From Leucaena leucocephala (lineage: Eukaryota > Streptophyta > Magnoliopsida > Fabales > Fabaceae), in assembly GCA_037074615.1 (NCBI GenBank), contig CM073569.1, forward strand, positions 10,066,001 to 10,130,000: a stretch of DNA of 64,000 bases. The letters run 5' to 3'. Positions 11,865 to 23,059 of the stretch are shown here, one piece after another (the first letter of the stretch is position 1; each line of letters opens with the position of its first letter). The notes below the pieces were generated by a model, which was not told the DNA's origin, ran no database searches, and worked only from the letters and a program-made list of their open reading frames with translations. Position numbers and translations under genes: made by a program.

Positions 11865-12030
11865 CTTTGGTCATGACCTCAGTGTCCACTAGTCGCGACT
11901 CCTCGCCTCTGGAACTTTCAGTCGCGACCTCCTCAACTTCTAGTCGCGACCTGTCTCCTCTTTTCGGATTTCTGACGTTCAGATGCCCATATGGTCGCGA
12001 CCTCAGTGTCAATAGGTCGCGACCTTGCTT
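11865..12030 (-). repeat. GTCGCGAC octamer array, Copia 1 LTR
   Basis: Five intact GTCGCGAC octamers plus one degenerate copy (GTCATGAC). On the minus strand they form about two units of the 51-bp module that is present in more copies in Copia 2 (39480-39690, 44170-44385). Confidence 0.85.
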
Positions 12031-12481
12031 CGTGTTTTGTCGATCGTAAGAAGTCGACAGCTCAGATCGGCTTCCTCTACCGGTATCCACACGAACAGCG
12101 TTCCAATCGCGAACGACGTGCTAGCGCCTCTTGTCCCTCTAGGGCTTTCTAGAGATTTCGTCCTCACCGTCTCTATTTTGGCAGTTTCTTATCTGCAAAC
12201 CTTTTGCACTCTCCCTGCCCCCTTTTCTCACGTCTGAATGTGTGTGTAGTGATGTATTGTGTGTAGAACCCTAGCTCCTAATGTCAAATATATAGGATGC
12301 TATCGGGCTTCTAATTGGGCCGGGCTTCAGAATTAATCTCATATTAATTCTGAAATTAATACAATATCATATATTGCATAATTTAATAAGAAAGTAATTA
12401 AATAAATATGGTTTATATTAAATCCGTCCCACATATTTAATTCACCTATTTATTTAATTTAAATAAAGATAAGACGAAATT

Positions 12482-12613
12482 AAATTTGATTTATTCTCAT
12501 AAATCAAATTTGAGATATCTTATCAATTTGAATTACAAATTCAAATAGATCATATCCATTTAAATTCAAATTCAAAAGTGATAGAGATTTAATTTATCCT
12601 TATAAATTAAATC
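12482..12613. repeat. AT-rich perfect hairpins in Copia 1 LTR
   Basis: Two perfect inverted repeats: 12482-12511 (13-bp stem, loop TCTC) and 12586-12613 (12-bp stem, loop CCTT). Both are conserved in the two Copia 2 LTRs, where the first is tandemly duplicated. Confidence 0.85.
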
Positions 12614-12689
12614 TTACAAATATCTCTTATATTATATATAATATATATACAAATTTATATATATATAAAATATATATCCACCCTAGATT

Positions 12690-12726
12690 ATTCATTGAAT
12701 CTAGACATCTCTTAGATTCAATGAAT
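12690..12726. repeat. 14-bp inverted repeat in Copia LTR
   Basis: ATTCATTGAATCTA and its complement flank a 9-base loop. The same hairpin recurs in Copia 2 near 38650-38690 and 43333-43373. Confidence 0.8.
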
Positions 12727-14204
12727 CTGGACATCATAGCTCGTATTGGGCTGTTTTGTGTGCGACCCTGTAGGCCCATATGAAGTTGGCAGTGGCCCAG
12801 TTACTATACTGACCCACAAGTCGTAAGCGGTCTCTAGCAAGGCATTACGACTACCCAAAATATATGAGGATCGAAAAACGATGTAACCTTTCATACAACC
12901 ATATCACGTCCCTTTTGTCACATGATATTTCGGTCAAGGATGAGGCATGGAGAACGTCATCCTCCTGTTCCTGACCGTTACTTTCTCGATCCCTTAGTAG
13001 TCTGAATATAGAAATGGAACTACCCTTCCATTCCAGTATGGCCATACATTTCTCAGACTCACTCATCGAGGGCCCAGTAATATCTCTCTACGAATGTGAG
13101 GGACAAATTCCATCTTGACCATTCACATTCCTCCGCATGAAAAACCACTAAGCCCGAGCATAGCCTTTATGATCACTCGGTCAAAAGTGACTTTTGACTA
13201 GGTCAAAGCTAAGCGTTTGTCATGTAGGAATCCATGATGATCTCAGGTTAAAGGGCATAGTGACATGGCTTGTATATGAGAGAAGCTTATGACTTGACCC
13301 ATGCAGCTCTCTCATAGCGGGTCGGTCCAACACCCTGTACTCTTACATATGCTTATGACTTTGATTTATATCTCTATATATCTTCAAAGTCATACTTGTC
13401 TTATTTCATCTCTGCTCTCGCATAGATGACCGTCCAGGGACATTTAGGATAAGAGCACGAGTTATCCAAGGATTGTCATCATAGTAAACATGCAAATAAT
13501 ATGATAACATAATTAAGAAATTCATAAATCAACAATGTTCATAAGATAATGATTGGCCCCTAGGGCACAATCTCCAACAAAAACATCCAAAGTAAATTAC
13601 AATTGTCTAATATGTGAATAATCAATCGATATTCAAAACTTATTCATATGATGAAAAACCCTAAATCTAGAATCAATCATAATATGACAAGATACAAATT
13701 AAAACAGAAGAAACTCCCCATTTCAGTCTGTGAGCTCAAGATATTAGATCCATCACCAAGAGACTAAAGGTTTAGCCTCTCATGACTTCTACTGCACTGG
13801 AATCGCTGTTAAGATGTGATGCCATGAAGAAACAATGAAGAGATGAAGGGTGGATGGTGTAGAGATGTGTATAAGATGTAGAAGGTGTGTAGAGAGCGCT
13901 TGAGTACTATTTCTTAGCCTAATCAGGTCCAAAAACTAGCCTCCCCTTTGACGGCAACCTCCCTCTCTTCTTATAACAGTATGACTTAATTGAAAATGCA
14001 CAATTTCAGTGATTTCGTACTTTTAGTCGCGACCAGATACATTTGTTGGTCGGGACTTATGAACGTGAGAATCTTCCAGAAGAATTATGGGGCGCGACCG
14101 TAGGACTCTTTGGTCGCGACTAAATAGCACAGAGGGGTGGTTCCACTTTCATTGACTTGTGATTTCTTTCCTAGTCCTTTCTCTCTTCCAAAGTACCTGC
14201 AATT

Positions 14205-17200
14205 TGAAACATCCTTTTTTATATCTCTCAAAGTACTCTTGTTATAGCACTCTCAACTAGATTATATCTCTCTTGCCGAAAATCCTAGCAGAAAATAACT
14301 GTACTAATTTGGTAATTCCCCATGAGAACTACCATTCTACGTAAGTACCCATGAAAGACTGGATGAACCGTTTAGGTCCACTCACTTCCAGCCTCCTTAG
14401 ACAGCACCTACGTACACAGTACTCTGTATAGTCTGCCATCACAACGGCATTTTCTAGTAAATATATTTAAATCTTAACCTTAATTCTTGACCTTAAATCT
14501 TATCCTTACATATACTCAATTGAAAATATCTTAGATCATTGGAATACCTCTTAACCTTAAGAACATGAATTTCCAAGAGTTAGGCTTCTGGTACTGTTCA
14601 CTATCACTGTTCATTGGGTAATTCCAGATTACAGCCTGAACTTTGGAAATTCATAATTAAATATAGAAAAATCATATTGAGGTGATTCCAATTTCTAATG
14701 AAGTATATTTCATTTAAATTTGAGAAAAAAATATGAAAATGAGGTTTCCTTGTCCAGATCAAATTAGTTTATTTGTTGAACTTTACTATTCATTTGGTAA
14801 ATTTGGAAGTTCCAGTTTCTTTGCCCTATTTTCAAAAATTCATTTCTCCTTGTATACTTATACAATTGAGTCGAATTACCTATGGATTTAAAGCTCAGAA
14901 TGTTTACTTTAATCTCACCAAAAATCACCATAAAACTCATTCATTTTCTATATGAAAACCGCATTGGAACCTTACTGTATCGAATGACTTGTTTTATCTT
15001 GATCCAGAGTTTAAGTCCAAATTTGAAAAATCATATCAATTTGAAAGCTTAACTAAATTATGCATTCTTGGTGTCCAATTAAAGTTCTGGATCTTAGATA
15101 TGTTCATACCAAATTTCACGTGAAACCGAAATGGATAAGTCACTCAAACTATCACTGGAAGATCACTCCCTCAACTCGGGTCCAGTGAGTATTTACCATG
15201 TACATACCAATATATCATCACATAAATTAAAGGCATGCTTTCCAAGTCATATACACATTGTTCATTCCCATTTACCTTCCTCCTTGTGAAGTTCCAGCAC
15301 CTAGAGCAATATTTATTGATATGGAAGGAATGAGATTTCATGGAAATCTCAACAGCAAGTAATACAAACTATAAGGTTATGCATGTTTGATTAAATGCCT
15401 AACATGTTATCATGCAATGGGAGCTAATTCATGCTTATACATAAGCAAACTCTAACATGCATATTGTCATGACATATATTGCAAGGAGTGGCACATATTC
15501 ATAGCACATCATCATCATCATAAACATCATCACACAATATTCCATGCTCAACCAAACCTTCATGCATAACAAGTAAGCAAATCAATCAAAGCACATAAGT
15601 TTATAGTTAGGCATTCTTTCTACCTCTTATGGATCCTTGTCCTTCCCTTCTTGAAGTGATATTTCCTTGCCACAAATGTCAAAACCTAGACATTACAAGA
15701 CAATGACCAAATTACAACTCCATTCCAAACAAATTCGAAGTCTAGGCTTCAATATGCCCCTTTCTTTCTCTACTTGTGACATATGTTTTGTATCTTTCTA
15801 AACTAAACTCTCATGGTTCATTTCCACATAATTTTTCATTTAGAATCTAAATATGTATTCAAAAATTCCAGAATCCAATTGCTTCCCAAAGTTCTGTACA
15901 GAAACCGAAAAGTGGCTCCCTTTTTCCAAAAATTCCCATTTTGGTTCCAATGCTTCCAATACTTGTTTTCCTACTATAACCCCACACAAAATTCCATTAT
16001 AAACCCATTGGAAGCATCAAAACCATGAAATTCCAACATATAAACAGTTATCCCGTGCTGTACAGAAAAGAACTCCTTCATGGATTCACAAACACACATG
16101 GATTCCTAAGCCACTATCATGTGATTCAAGCTTGTTTAAGCTTGTGCAAACTATCTAGAACATAAACACATGTTCCTATCACATATCCAAAGAAATTTCA
16201 GCAGCATTTCCCCAAGATTCAAGCCTCAAAACCAACTTAAACTCAAGAAGAAGTCATAAAAACAAAGTCTAGAAGCAAGGGAGCAACTTACCTTACAAGC
16301 TTCTTCAAGATCCTTGCTTCTTCCTTGCTTGAGAAAATATTTTGCAAGAGGTTCCATGCACTTTCTCCTCCATGGTTTTGGCTTAGAATGAGGGGGTATT
16401 TATAGCAAAATCTTGGGAAAATTGAAGGCCAAGATCACCTTGGGAACTATTTGATCTAATGGTTAAAGGTTTGATCTTGGAATGTCTTTTCTCTTTTCAC
16501 TCATGACATCAACACCATGACATCACTAACATGACATCATTTGGGACACCTAAGCTCCTTTTTGGCTCCATTTTTAGGTCCTTGTGGGTCCCACCATGTG
16601 CAAACCCTAATTTTTACTTTATTCTCTTTTTTTTCTTTTCAAAATTCCATAAATTATTCATTATTGGAATTGGGCTCCAAGATAACTTTTTGGACTTATT
16701 GGGCTGGCCTAGGATGAAATGTTGGGCCTCTTTTAGGTCCAATAGCTAATTGACACAAATCCCAATATACTTTCCTTATATCGATATCCTTAAATTACCC
16801 TGATCTTAGAATAAATGATAAACACCTCTTTTAATTATTCTAACATTTTTAGAAATCATTATAATATAAAATGAATTCTCTACAAAGTTACATAATTTTC
16901 TGAGACCCAGAAGTCCTGATAAAAATTATATACATTCCCTTTAACCCTTTATCGGTGTCATTTTTCACCGTAAATTCCATAATTAATTCTACAGGACTCT
17001 TTTTTTACTTCTGTCAACTCCATAAATTCTCATATTAATTATAATAATTTATTATCAAATTTCATCTGATATCCATCCATTGTGAAATGACCAAAATATC
17101 CTTGGTGCCCTTTCTTTCACTATATTGATCCTAAGGGCAAAATTGTTATTTCACATCTCTTTGTACCTTATCAGAGCATATACTGGCTCTGACTATTCCT

Positions 17201-17443
17201 TCCTATACCTTCCTTGGCATTTTAGCCTATCTAAAATGACCAAAATGCCCTCCATTCACTTATGGTTTCTTAGGGCATCACAGGGGCATTTTCGTAATTT
17301 TGCACTTTGGCTCTTACACTTTCTTCCTCTTCCAATTTAATCCCTTTCTTTACATAAATATGGCCACATCTTTTCCTAAAAAAATACCATATATTTTATT
17401 CAATCTGTACATACAACTTAGTACAGAAATTAGGGATGTTACA
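14205..17443 (-). mobile_element. Solo LTR D, TSD CAATT
   Basis: 3,239 bp, TGTAACATCC (17443) to GGATGTTTCA (14205) on the minus strand. Flanked by CAATT at 14200-14204 and 17444-17448. The empty site is visible in the other G LTR at about 26984 (tgcaattcaac). No PBS or coding domain inside. Contains the family TATA box, donor-like site and conserved block (14315-14440). Confidence 0.93.
16397..16404 (-). promoter_or_regulatory. LTR D TATA box
   Basis: TATAAATA followed by CCCCC on the minus strand; the donor-like AAG|GTAAGT is at 16290-16291, 113 bases downstream in LTR direction. Confidence 0.7.
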
Positions 17444-17664
17444 CAATTCAACATAAAAAGCTCACTGTAAAAGTCCAAATCAGTAGATAACATAATATAT
17501 GCAGTTTGGAAGAGTTATTTTACCATTTTACCCTTTTATTAGCACATTGCCACACACAATCAGGTAATACACAAAAGTATAATTTAAGGCATGAAATGAA
17601 TGGTAAAGTTATTATAAAACTCTCAAAATTGTCATAGAAACCATATACAAAATGTGTCTTATCA

Positions 17665-17681
17665 ATTCCCTCACACTTGAA
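17665..17681 (-). promoter_or_regulatory. Element G polypurine tract
   Basis: Minus strand reads AAGTGTGAGGGAAT immediately before the 3' LTR start TGATAAGACA. Its position next to the LTR supports the LTR boundary and the minus orientation. Confidence 0.75.
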
Positions 17682-18964
17682 CCTTTGTACTCCTGGACAA
17701 AGAATTGAATTATACCTAGAACAATCACTATTAAATCCAAGATAATAATATAATCCATAGTGTGACTTGAAAATAATTAATCCACCATCTTTTGGGATGC
17801 AGAAGTGATAATGTGAGCAATGCCAAGTAATCAACTACTAAATGGAATCAACCTCAACTGTATGAGCGCAATAGATTCTCTCTAAGGATGTAAGTGTTTA
17901 GCTCTCTCTATCCTCTCATTGTTAGGGTTCTTTCACTTAAATTCAAATTGGAAAATATCCAACCATATGCTTGTAATGGCTTTAAATCTCAGCAACTCTA
18001 TAGCACTTATGCAAAGAATCAAGAGGTCTTTTAGGGTTATAATGATGGAGATGGGCTACATGGAATGGAATATGAAGAATAGAAAGTACTACATGCATTT
18101 AACAATGAATATGTAGCATGAATTCATGTCTCTAGAGATCTAGAAGTGATAATTGTTCTAATAAGAGTTAATAATAATGCCTTCTTCATTTCTCTTTTCT
18201 TTTCTTTTTGTTTTCTTTTCTTGCACTGTCCTCCCTTTTTTTCAGTGCAATATGCTTTTTTTTCTTTTTCTTTTATTTGGCACCTCATGCATAGAACCTG
18301 TAGCACACATCACAACAATAATGAATTTTTAACATGAATAGAATTTTGCAACTGAAGTTTATGCATATATTACTTTCTATATAAATGATGGATGAAAGAA
18401 AAATGATGGGCTCAAAGGGGGTGACTAAGGATATAATATGTAGTGGGCTTGTGTTTGGGATAAAAGGGTTTAGAAATGAATGCCTCTATCATGTTCAATT
18501 CATAAATGTGCAAGTCATTCTCAACTCAGAGCCAAGACAAGTTTTAGAGGATATAAACCAATTGAATAATCACTCAATATAGACATTTAGGCCGAGAATC
18601 CTTCCAACTAGGGTTTTGATCTAAATTGCTCATAAGCTAAAGTCTCAAACAAAATTCATCATTCACTAGGCATTAGAACACTTATCACAACTGAAAAGCC
18701 TCTAAATGATGATTTAAAAGTTCAAAGTAATGCCTTAGAATCATGTAATAATCCTAAATTCAATAGCAAAAGTTTAGGTGTTTTAAATTCAATTTCCAAG
18801 GTTCTCAAAGAAAAATTCATGTGTAGCAATGGTTTCGAAGGATTAAAAAGGATTTGAAACAAGGGGACAATGAATCATTTGTGAAAGCATCTTAGTAGTT
18901 CAAAAGGAATCCTTCTTTCCAGCATTGCACAAGGCAAAGAGAAGGCAACTGGACATTTTCCAAA

Positions 18965-19205
18965 AGAGGTCGCGACTGAAAACGCTTATGGTCGCGACCT
19001 ATTTTCACAGGGGTGCATGCTCAAAAATTTTCAAACATTGGTCGCGACTAATAAGGCATTCATGTCGCGACGTAAATCGATAGAGGTATTATCGCGACCA
19101 TAAAGCACATAGGTCACGACTTTAGTTCACAGAGAGCATGTTAGCCCAAAATTCCATCACATGTCGTGACCATAAATCACATATGTCGCGACCATTATTC
19201 ACAGC
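18965..19205. repeat. GTCGCGAC octamer array in element G 3' region
   Basis: Six intact TCGCGA cores and several one-base variants (GTCACGAC, GTCGTGAC). Neighbouring octamers commonly start 22-23 bases apart (18967/18989, 19043/19066, 19092/19114), then a longer gap follows. Confidence 0.85.
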
Positions 19206-19383
19206 GACTACCAAGTGAAAGTTTTCAAAGTCCAAAAATGGTTTTCAAGCTAAATCCTTTTTACCAATTAACAATTTTGTTTAAGGTGGAGGTCCAATTT
19301 TCAGTAATTCACCACATATTAAGATCAAAAATAAAGATTTTGTGATGAAAGATTGGATTAATTACAAAAAAGCAAGAGTAAAA

Positions 19384-19426
19384 CATCCTCCCCCACACTT
19401 AAACTTGACAGTGTCCTCACTGTCAA
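19384..19426 (-). other. Hairpin followed by internal purine tract in element G
   Basis: 19405-19426 is a perfect 9-bp inverted repeat (TTGACAGTG, loop of 4). On the minus strand it is followed by TTTAAGTGTGGGGGAGG. A 'TTTAAGTGTGGGGG' tract downstream of the genes is a familiar trait of Athila/Tat-type elements; here it supports the lineage and may be an internal second plus-strand primer (inference). Confidence 0.65.
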
Positions 19427-19951
19427 CAGAACCGGCAATGATAGCACTTTATGAAGTCAAACAAATCTAGCTTCAAACATAGCGAATAACCTCATCACTC
19501 AATGCAAAGTTTTCAATGAGGCATGCAATCACATTCAAGTCATACAAAGCAATACAAGTAAAGCAAAGATGACAGGATAGGTAAGCTAGAGTTATGCATG
19601 TGAGTGTGTGGATGGAGAGGTAATCATTGAAGCGTGTGCAACACATGGACAGTAACGGGGAAGTGGAATAAAGCAAAAATAATCCTAGAATAAACAGAAT
19701 AGATTGAAGACAAAAGGAACTAAACTGAAAATGGAATCTAATCTACTGAATGATCTCTTTCCTATACTCAACTTAACATAGAAAACATCATAAATAGAAG
19801 CATGTGTAAAAGGTAGGAGATAGGAAAGAGACAACCTGGCCGCAAGTGGCGGGGAAAACTCAATAAACTTTGAGGGACAGCTGTTTGATTGGACGATCTC
19901 CCCCATTGCTTTCGCTCTCGACTTTAAAGTTTGACAATCGTGCATTCTGTA

Positions 19952-20978
19952 CTAAAATTCAACCAAGCTTGTATTGAATCTTCCCTCTTTAAACTTGAAC
20001 TTTCCCAACTGTGGTTGGCATACAACAGTAATAGAGTTGGGAGGTTTTACCTTCGCTTCCTTCGTACATTCCTTGCGGTTGCTCTTATCTAACTTGTGTG
20101 GGTTCCCCAATTTGTCCTCTACTTCCTCAAGCATCGTACCAAGCTGAGGTTGGTCTACAATTGCAACAAGAGTAGGGTCATGCTTTTCCATACCTGCATC
20201 AATATTAGGGATCAAATCTTTCAAGAATTTGAAGGTATGGGAAGTAATTTTGGAATGAGAATGAGGAGAAGTAGGGTTAGAATATATTGTCCCTTTAACC
20301 AAAATAGTGGAAAGATGATCTGAAGGAATTTTCGGTTTATTGGATACGTCTGGTATATCGGGTCGTGACCTTTTAGCGTACTGTCGCGACCTTATATTCA
20401 TCTTGTCGCGACTTGTGTTTTCTAGAGTTTTGTGTCGTGACCTGTAAACCATTTGGTCGCGACTCCGATTCACAGATAGGCTGTACCTCAGTAGATTGAG
20501 GTTTAGTCGCGACACCTTTATCTTCGCATTGCGACTGGTCATCTCTGGAGTTTTGTGTCGAGACCTTAAATTCATTTGGTCGCGACTCATCTTCACACTG
20601 GACTGCAGACTGATGTTGAGTCACGACGTTAACGTCATTAGGTAGCGACTTTTTATCACAGAAACTCGACCCTTCTTTTATTGTTGGTCTTTTAGCTTCC
20701 AGAATACCTTGGGATCCTGCAAAATCACTCAACAAACCTTTTGCAAGTGCATTATCTTTATCATTATCATGCAAACTCAATTCATATTCATCCCTAACCT
20801 CTTCAACAGCATAATCAATGGCATTTAAAGTAGTAAAAGAAGAATTATCATAGGGATATCTCATTGCTTCATTCATGTTAAAACTTACCACATGTTCTCC
20901 AACTTCTATTGTAATAGAACTATACTTCATACTAATGATGGTTTTGGAAGTTTGGAGGAAAGGTCGGCCAAGGATCAA
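19952..20978 (-). pseudogene. Element G protease C-terminus and repeat-rich tail
   Basis: Starts LILGRPFLQTSKT, the conserved end of the Gypsy protease, directly after the upstream frame stops; a single missing T near 20978 explains the break. The first frame (to 20373) then becomes low-complexity and carries SR-, VAT- and NSRD-containing repeats encoded by GTCGCGAC-bearing DNA. A second frame (20596-19952) overlaps it by about 220 bases and continues with a Lys/Pro-rich, unrecognised region containing two 'QPQLG' phrases. The switch suggests another frameshift inside the repeat zone. No reverse transcriptase follows, which is where RT would begin in a full element. Confidence 0.65.
20360..20660 (-). 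repeat. GTCGCGAC / 51-bp module within element G coding region
   Basis: Five intact octamers plus variants (GTCGTGAC, GTCGAGAC, GTCACGAC). Spacing alternates 22 and 29 bases around 20520-20590, the same as the 51-bp unit of the Copia LTRs. 20538-20554 carries (minus strand) AAAACTCCAGAGATGAC, identical to Copia 2 at 44274-44290. Confidence 0.85.
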
Positions 20979-21535
20979 GTGCTATCATTTACTAGCTCAT
21001 TAGACATATCCAGAACATAAAAGTCAGCTGGGAACACTAAGTCTTTGACCTGCACTAGAATATCCTCAAGAATTCCCTTGGGATACCTAATTGACCTATC
21101 AGCTAATTGGAGTACTACATTTGTGTCTCTCAGGTTATTGACACCTAAAGCTTGATAAACTGACCAAGGTATTACATTAATGGCAACCCCTAGGTCTTGT
21201 AACGCTCCCTTAATAGGAACATTTCCTATAGTGCATGGGATTGTATAGGAGCCTGGGTCTTGGCACTTGACCGGTAATTCAGCTGTAAAAAGGCATGACA
21301 CATTAGCACTCACCTGAATTCTCTCAAGAGGCCTAAATTTCTTCTTATCAGCACACAATTCTTTTAAAAATTTAGCATACTTAGGGTTTCTCTTGAGGAA
21401 CTCAACCATAGGGATGTTTATTTCCAATTTATTGAACAGATTATAAGCATCTTTTGCAAAATCAGGATCAACCTTTTTCTTTCTAGCAAAATAAGAGTTA
21501 GGAAAAAGGAGATCTTTTATACTTACCTCCCTACC
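20975..21535 (-). pseudogene. Element G gag C-terminus and aspartic protease
   Basis: Read from the junction with solo LTR C at 21535 downward. A linker (EVSIKDLLFPNSYFARK) leads into INIPMVEFLKRNPKYAKF, a phrase typical of Athila/Tat gag-pol, and then the protease: ALQDLG at about 20 codons past PCTIGN is the active-site region, with DLG as is usual in this lineage, and QLADRS...FPADFYVLDM follows. The frame stops at 20975 through a one-base deletion, and the protease end continues in the next frame. The ATG-start open part is 21427-20975 (150 codons). Upstream it is separated from the rest of gag by solo LTR C. Role: maturation of gag for this or a related element. Confidence 0.85.
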
Positions 21536-22888
21536 TGTAATATGCTTAATTTTCTGTACTGGTTCCTATGTACAAATTAAACGGAATATATGAGCTCTGT
21601 TTCAAGAAAAACATGTGGACCTTTATGTAAAGAAAAGGATTAAATTGCAAAAGAAAGAAAATTAAGGGACCTAAATGCAATTATGGAAAGTTTAAAGTTA
21701 GGAATGAAAGGTAGACAAAAATGTGGGGTCTTAAAGTGTAATTTTAGCCAAATTAAGGGACTTAATTATAAAGAAGGAAAAGTTCCCTAGGGCTAAAGTG
21801 TAATTAAAGAAAATAGGCCAGAAGTGGTTTGCACCGCCCGACAGCATTTCAGTCCCAGATTCTACCAGAAGGTAGGGCAGGTGACGCCAGGTAACCAAGC
21901 CTAATACCGGAATTTTTGAAGACTCCAGATAGCCAGAAATGGACTGATCGTCCAAAAGTTATAAAAATTTATACCGGATACCCTAGATTTCAGATATAAG
22001 TGGGAAAATACAGGATGATGCGCCTTTATGGGGCGGATGTCGGGAAACTGACAGGATACCGATAGGAGGTCTGTAGGAAAAGTTATTCACAAAATAAAAA
22101 ATCCAGACGGGAGTGTAAGGCCTCCGGGGATCCGGGTAGGAGATTTATCGGTATTTTTAAAGGGGCTGAATGCGATCGGATGACTTCGGTCAGATGACCG
22201 TTATAACCCCCAACGATGCCTGAACACAGTAGGACACTATATCTGGGAAAAAGAGCCGGTGTCCAGAAAAGGTGTATAATCGGTAAATAATAGTTAAAAT
22301 ATTCAATGAACTGTGTTAAAGGAAGATTCCTCGTAATACGTGCCATATAGGTAATGGACCCAGAAAGCCCAAAAATGGCGCCATTAGAGGCCCAATAAGA
22401 CTCTTGGACTGATAGGTGGGCCAGTATCCAGCAGAACCCCGGAAAAGTGCGAAATTACGAAAATGCCCCTATGTTGTACAAAAAGGGCAGCAGATGAATA
22501 AAGGGTATTCTGGTCATTTTGGACAGACCCAGAGGTCAAGACATGTCTAAATAAGGTTTACTAGAGCCAGTATAAGCTTTGAACGGGTCCAGAAAGGTGT
22601 GAAATGATGATTTTGCCCTTAGGATTAAAATAAGACAAGATAGGGCACCAAGGGCATTTTGGTCATTTCGTAGGGGATCTGTAATTGAGTCTGGACCCAG
22701 TATTAAAAATTTAATGATATAAAGGGTATAGATACTAAATGTGAGGTCAGTAGACATAAAAAGGATCTTCAGAAACATCAGATTCAGAAAATGACACGTT
22801 TTTCGAGGCGATGGAGCTGGCCGGTACCGGATTGGACCGGAAAGCTTCCAGAACCTCCAAATTTCATCACATGAAGCATATGGGTGGT

Positions 22889-22945
22889 GAGGTGTCCTAT
22901 GAGGTGTCCCATGAGGTGTCCTATGAGGTGTCCCATGAGGTGTCC
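22889..22945 (+). repeat. 12-bp minisatellite in LTR C
   Basis: Four and three-quarter copies of GAGGTGTCC(T/C)AT, alternating T and C at position 10. It creates the repetitive MGHLIGH peptide in an antisense frame, which is not a gene. Other LTRs of the family carry one or two related units (for example 36235-36260). Confidence 0.9.
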
Positions 22946-23051
22946 AGGGTGATGCAGTAAAAAAGAATTAAAGAAAATAGGAAATTCCAGGAAAAACCAG
23001 GACCACAGGATCATAAGTCTTCCTAATTACAAGATTGCCATTGCTCAACAC

Positions 23052-23059
23052 TATAAATA
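23052..23059 (+). promoter_or_regulatory. LTR C TATA box
   Basis: TATAAATA followed by CCCC; a donor-like GAG|GTAACA lies 151 bases downstream. Confidence 0.7.

Larger units (their letters stand above)
5930..13579 (-). mobile_element. Ty1/Copia retrotransposon, copy 1
   Basis: Minus-strand LTR retrotransposon: 5' LTR 11747-13579, tRNA-iMet-type PBS 11733-11745, leader, gag-PR-INT and RT-RNase H in Copia order (integrase before reverse transcriptase), polypurine tract 6651-6661, and a truncated 3' LTR 5930-6650. It was inserted in the 3' LTR of Gypsy element G: the sequence right of 13579 continues the G LTR (compare 26345 onward). The left flank and about 1.1 kb of the 3' LTR are missing, so the TSD cannot be checked. 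Two nonsense codons, one frameshift and two catalytic Asp-to-Asn changes mean it is not autonomous. Confidence 0.92.
11747..13579 (-). repeat. Copia 1 5' LTR, 1,833 bp
   Basis: Runs TGTTGGAGATTG (13579) to CTTCCAATTCCCTACA (11747) on the minus strand, ended by the PBS. Inside are a GTCGCGAC array, an AT-rich hairpin zone (12360-12660) and a 14-bp inverted repeat (12690-12726). A TATATAT stretch near 12286-12295 (minus) is a possible promoter core. Long for a Copia LTR. Confidence 0.92.
13580..17664 (-). repeat. Element G 3' LTR remnant, split by solo LTR D
   Basis: 13580-14204 matches 26345-26985 and 17449-17664 matches 26990-27207 of the 5' LTR. The LTR start (TGATAAGACA on the minus strand) is at 17664, directly after a purine tract. 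The ~590 bp corresponding to 25760-26344 are missing beyond Copia 1. Confidence 0.9.
17682..19951 (-). other. Element G 3' non-coding region
   Basis: About 2.3 kb between the last coding remnant and the polypurine tract. It holds a GTCGCGAC array (18965-19205), an internal hairpin plus purine-rich tract (19384-19426) and a T/C-rich tract near 18180-18275. Frames here (for example 19685-19945) are short and unrecognised. The missing pol genes would be expected in this general part of a complete element. Confidence 0.7.

Noticed and set aside
18124..18337. Lys-rich and Phe-rich frames on opposite strands
   Set aside because: Both come from a T/C-rich tract in the element G non-coding region.
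22784..23014. MGHLIGH repetitive peptide frame
   Set aside because: Antisense reading of a 12-bp minisatellite in solo LTR C.
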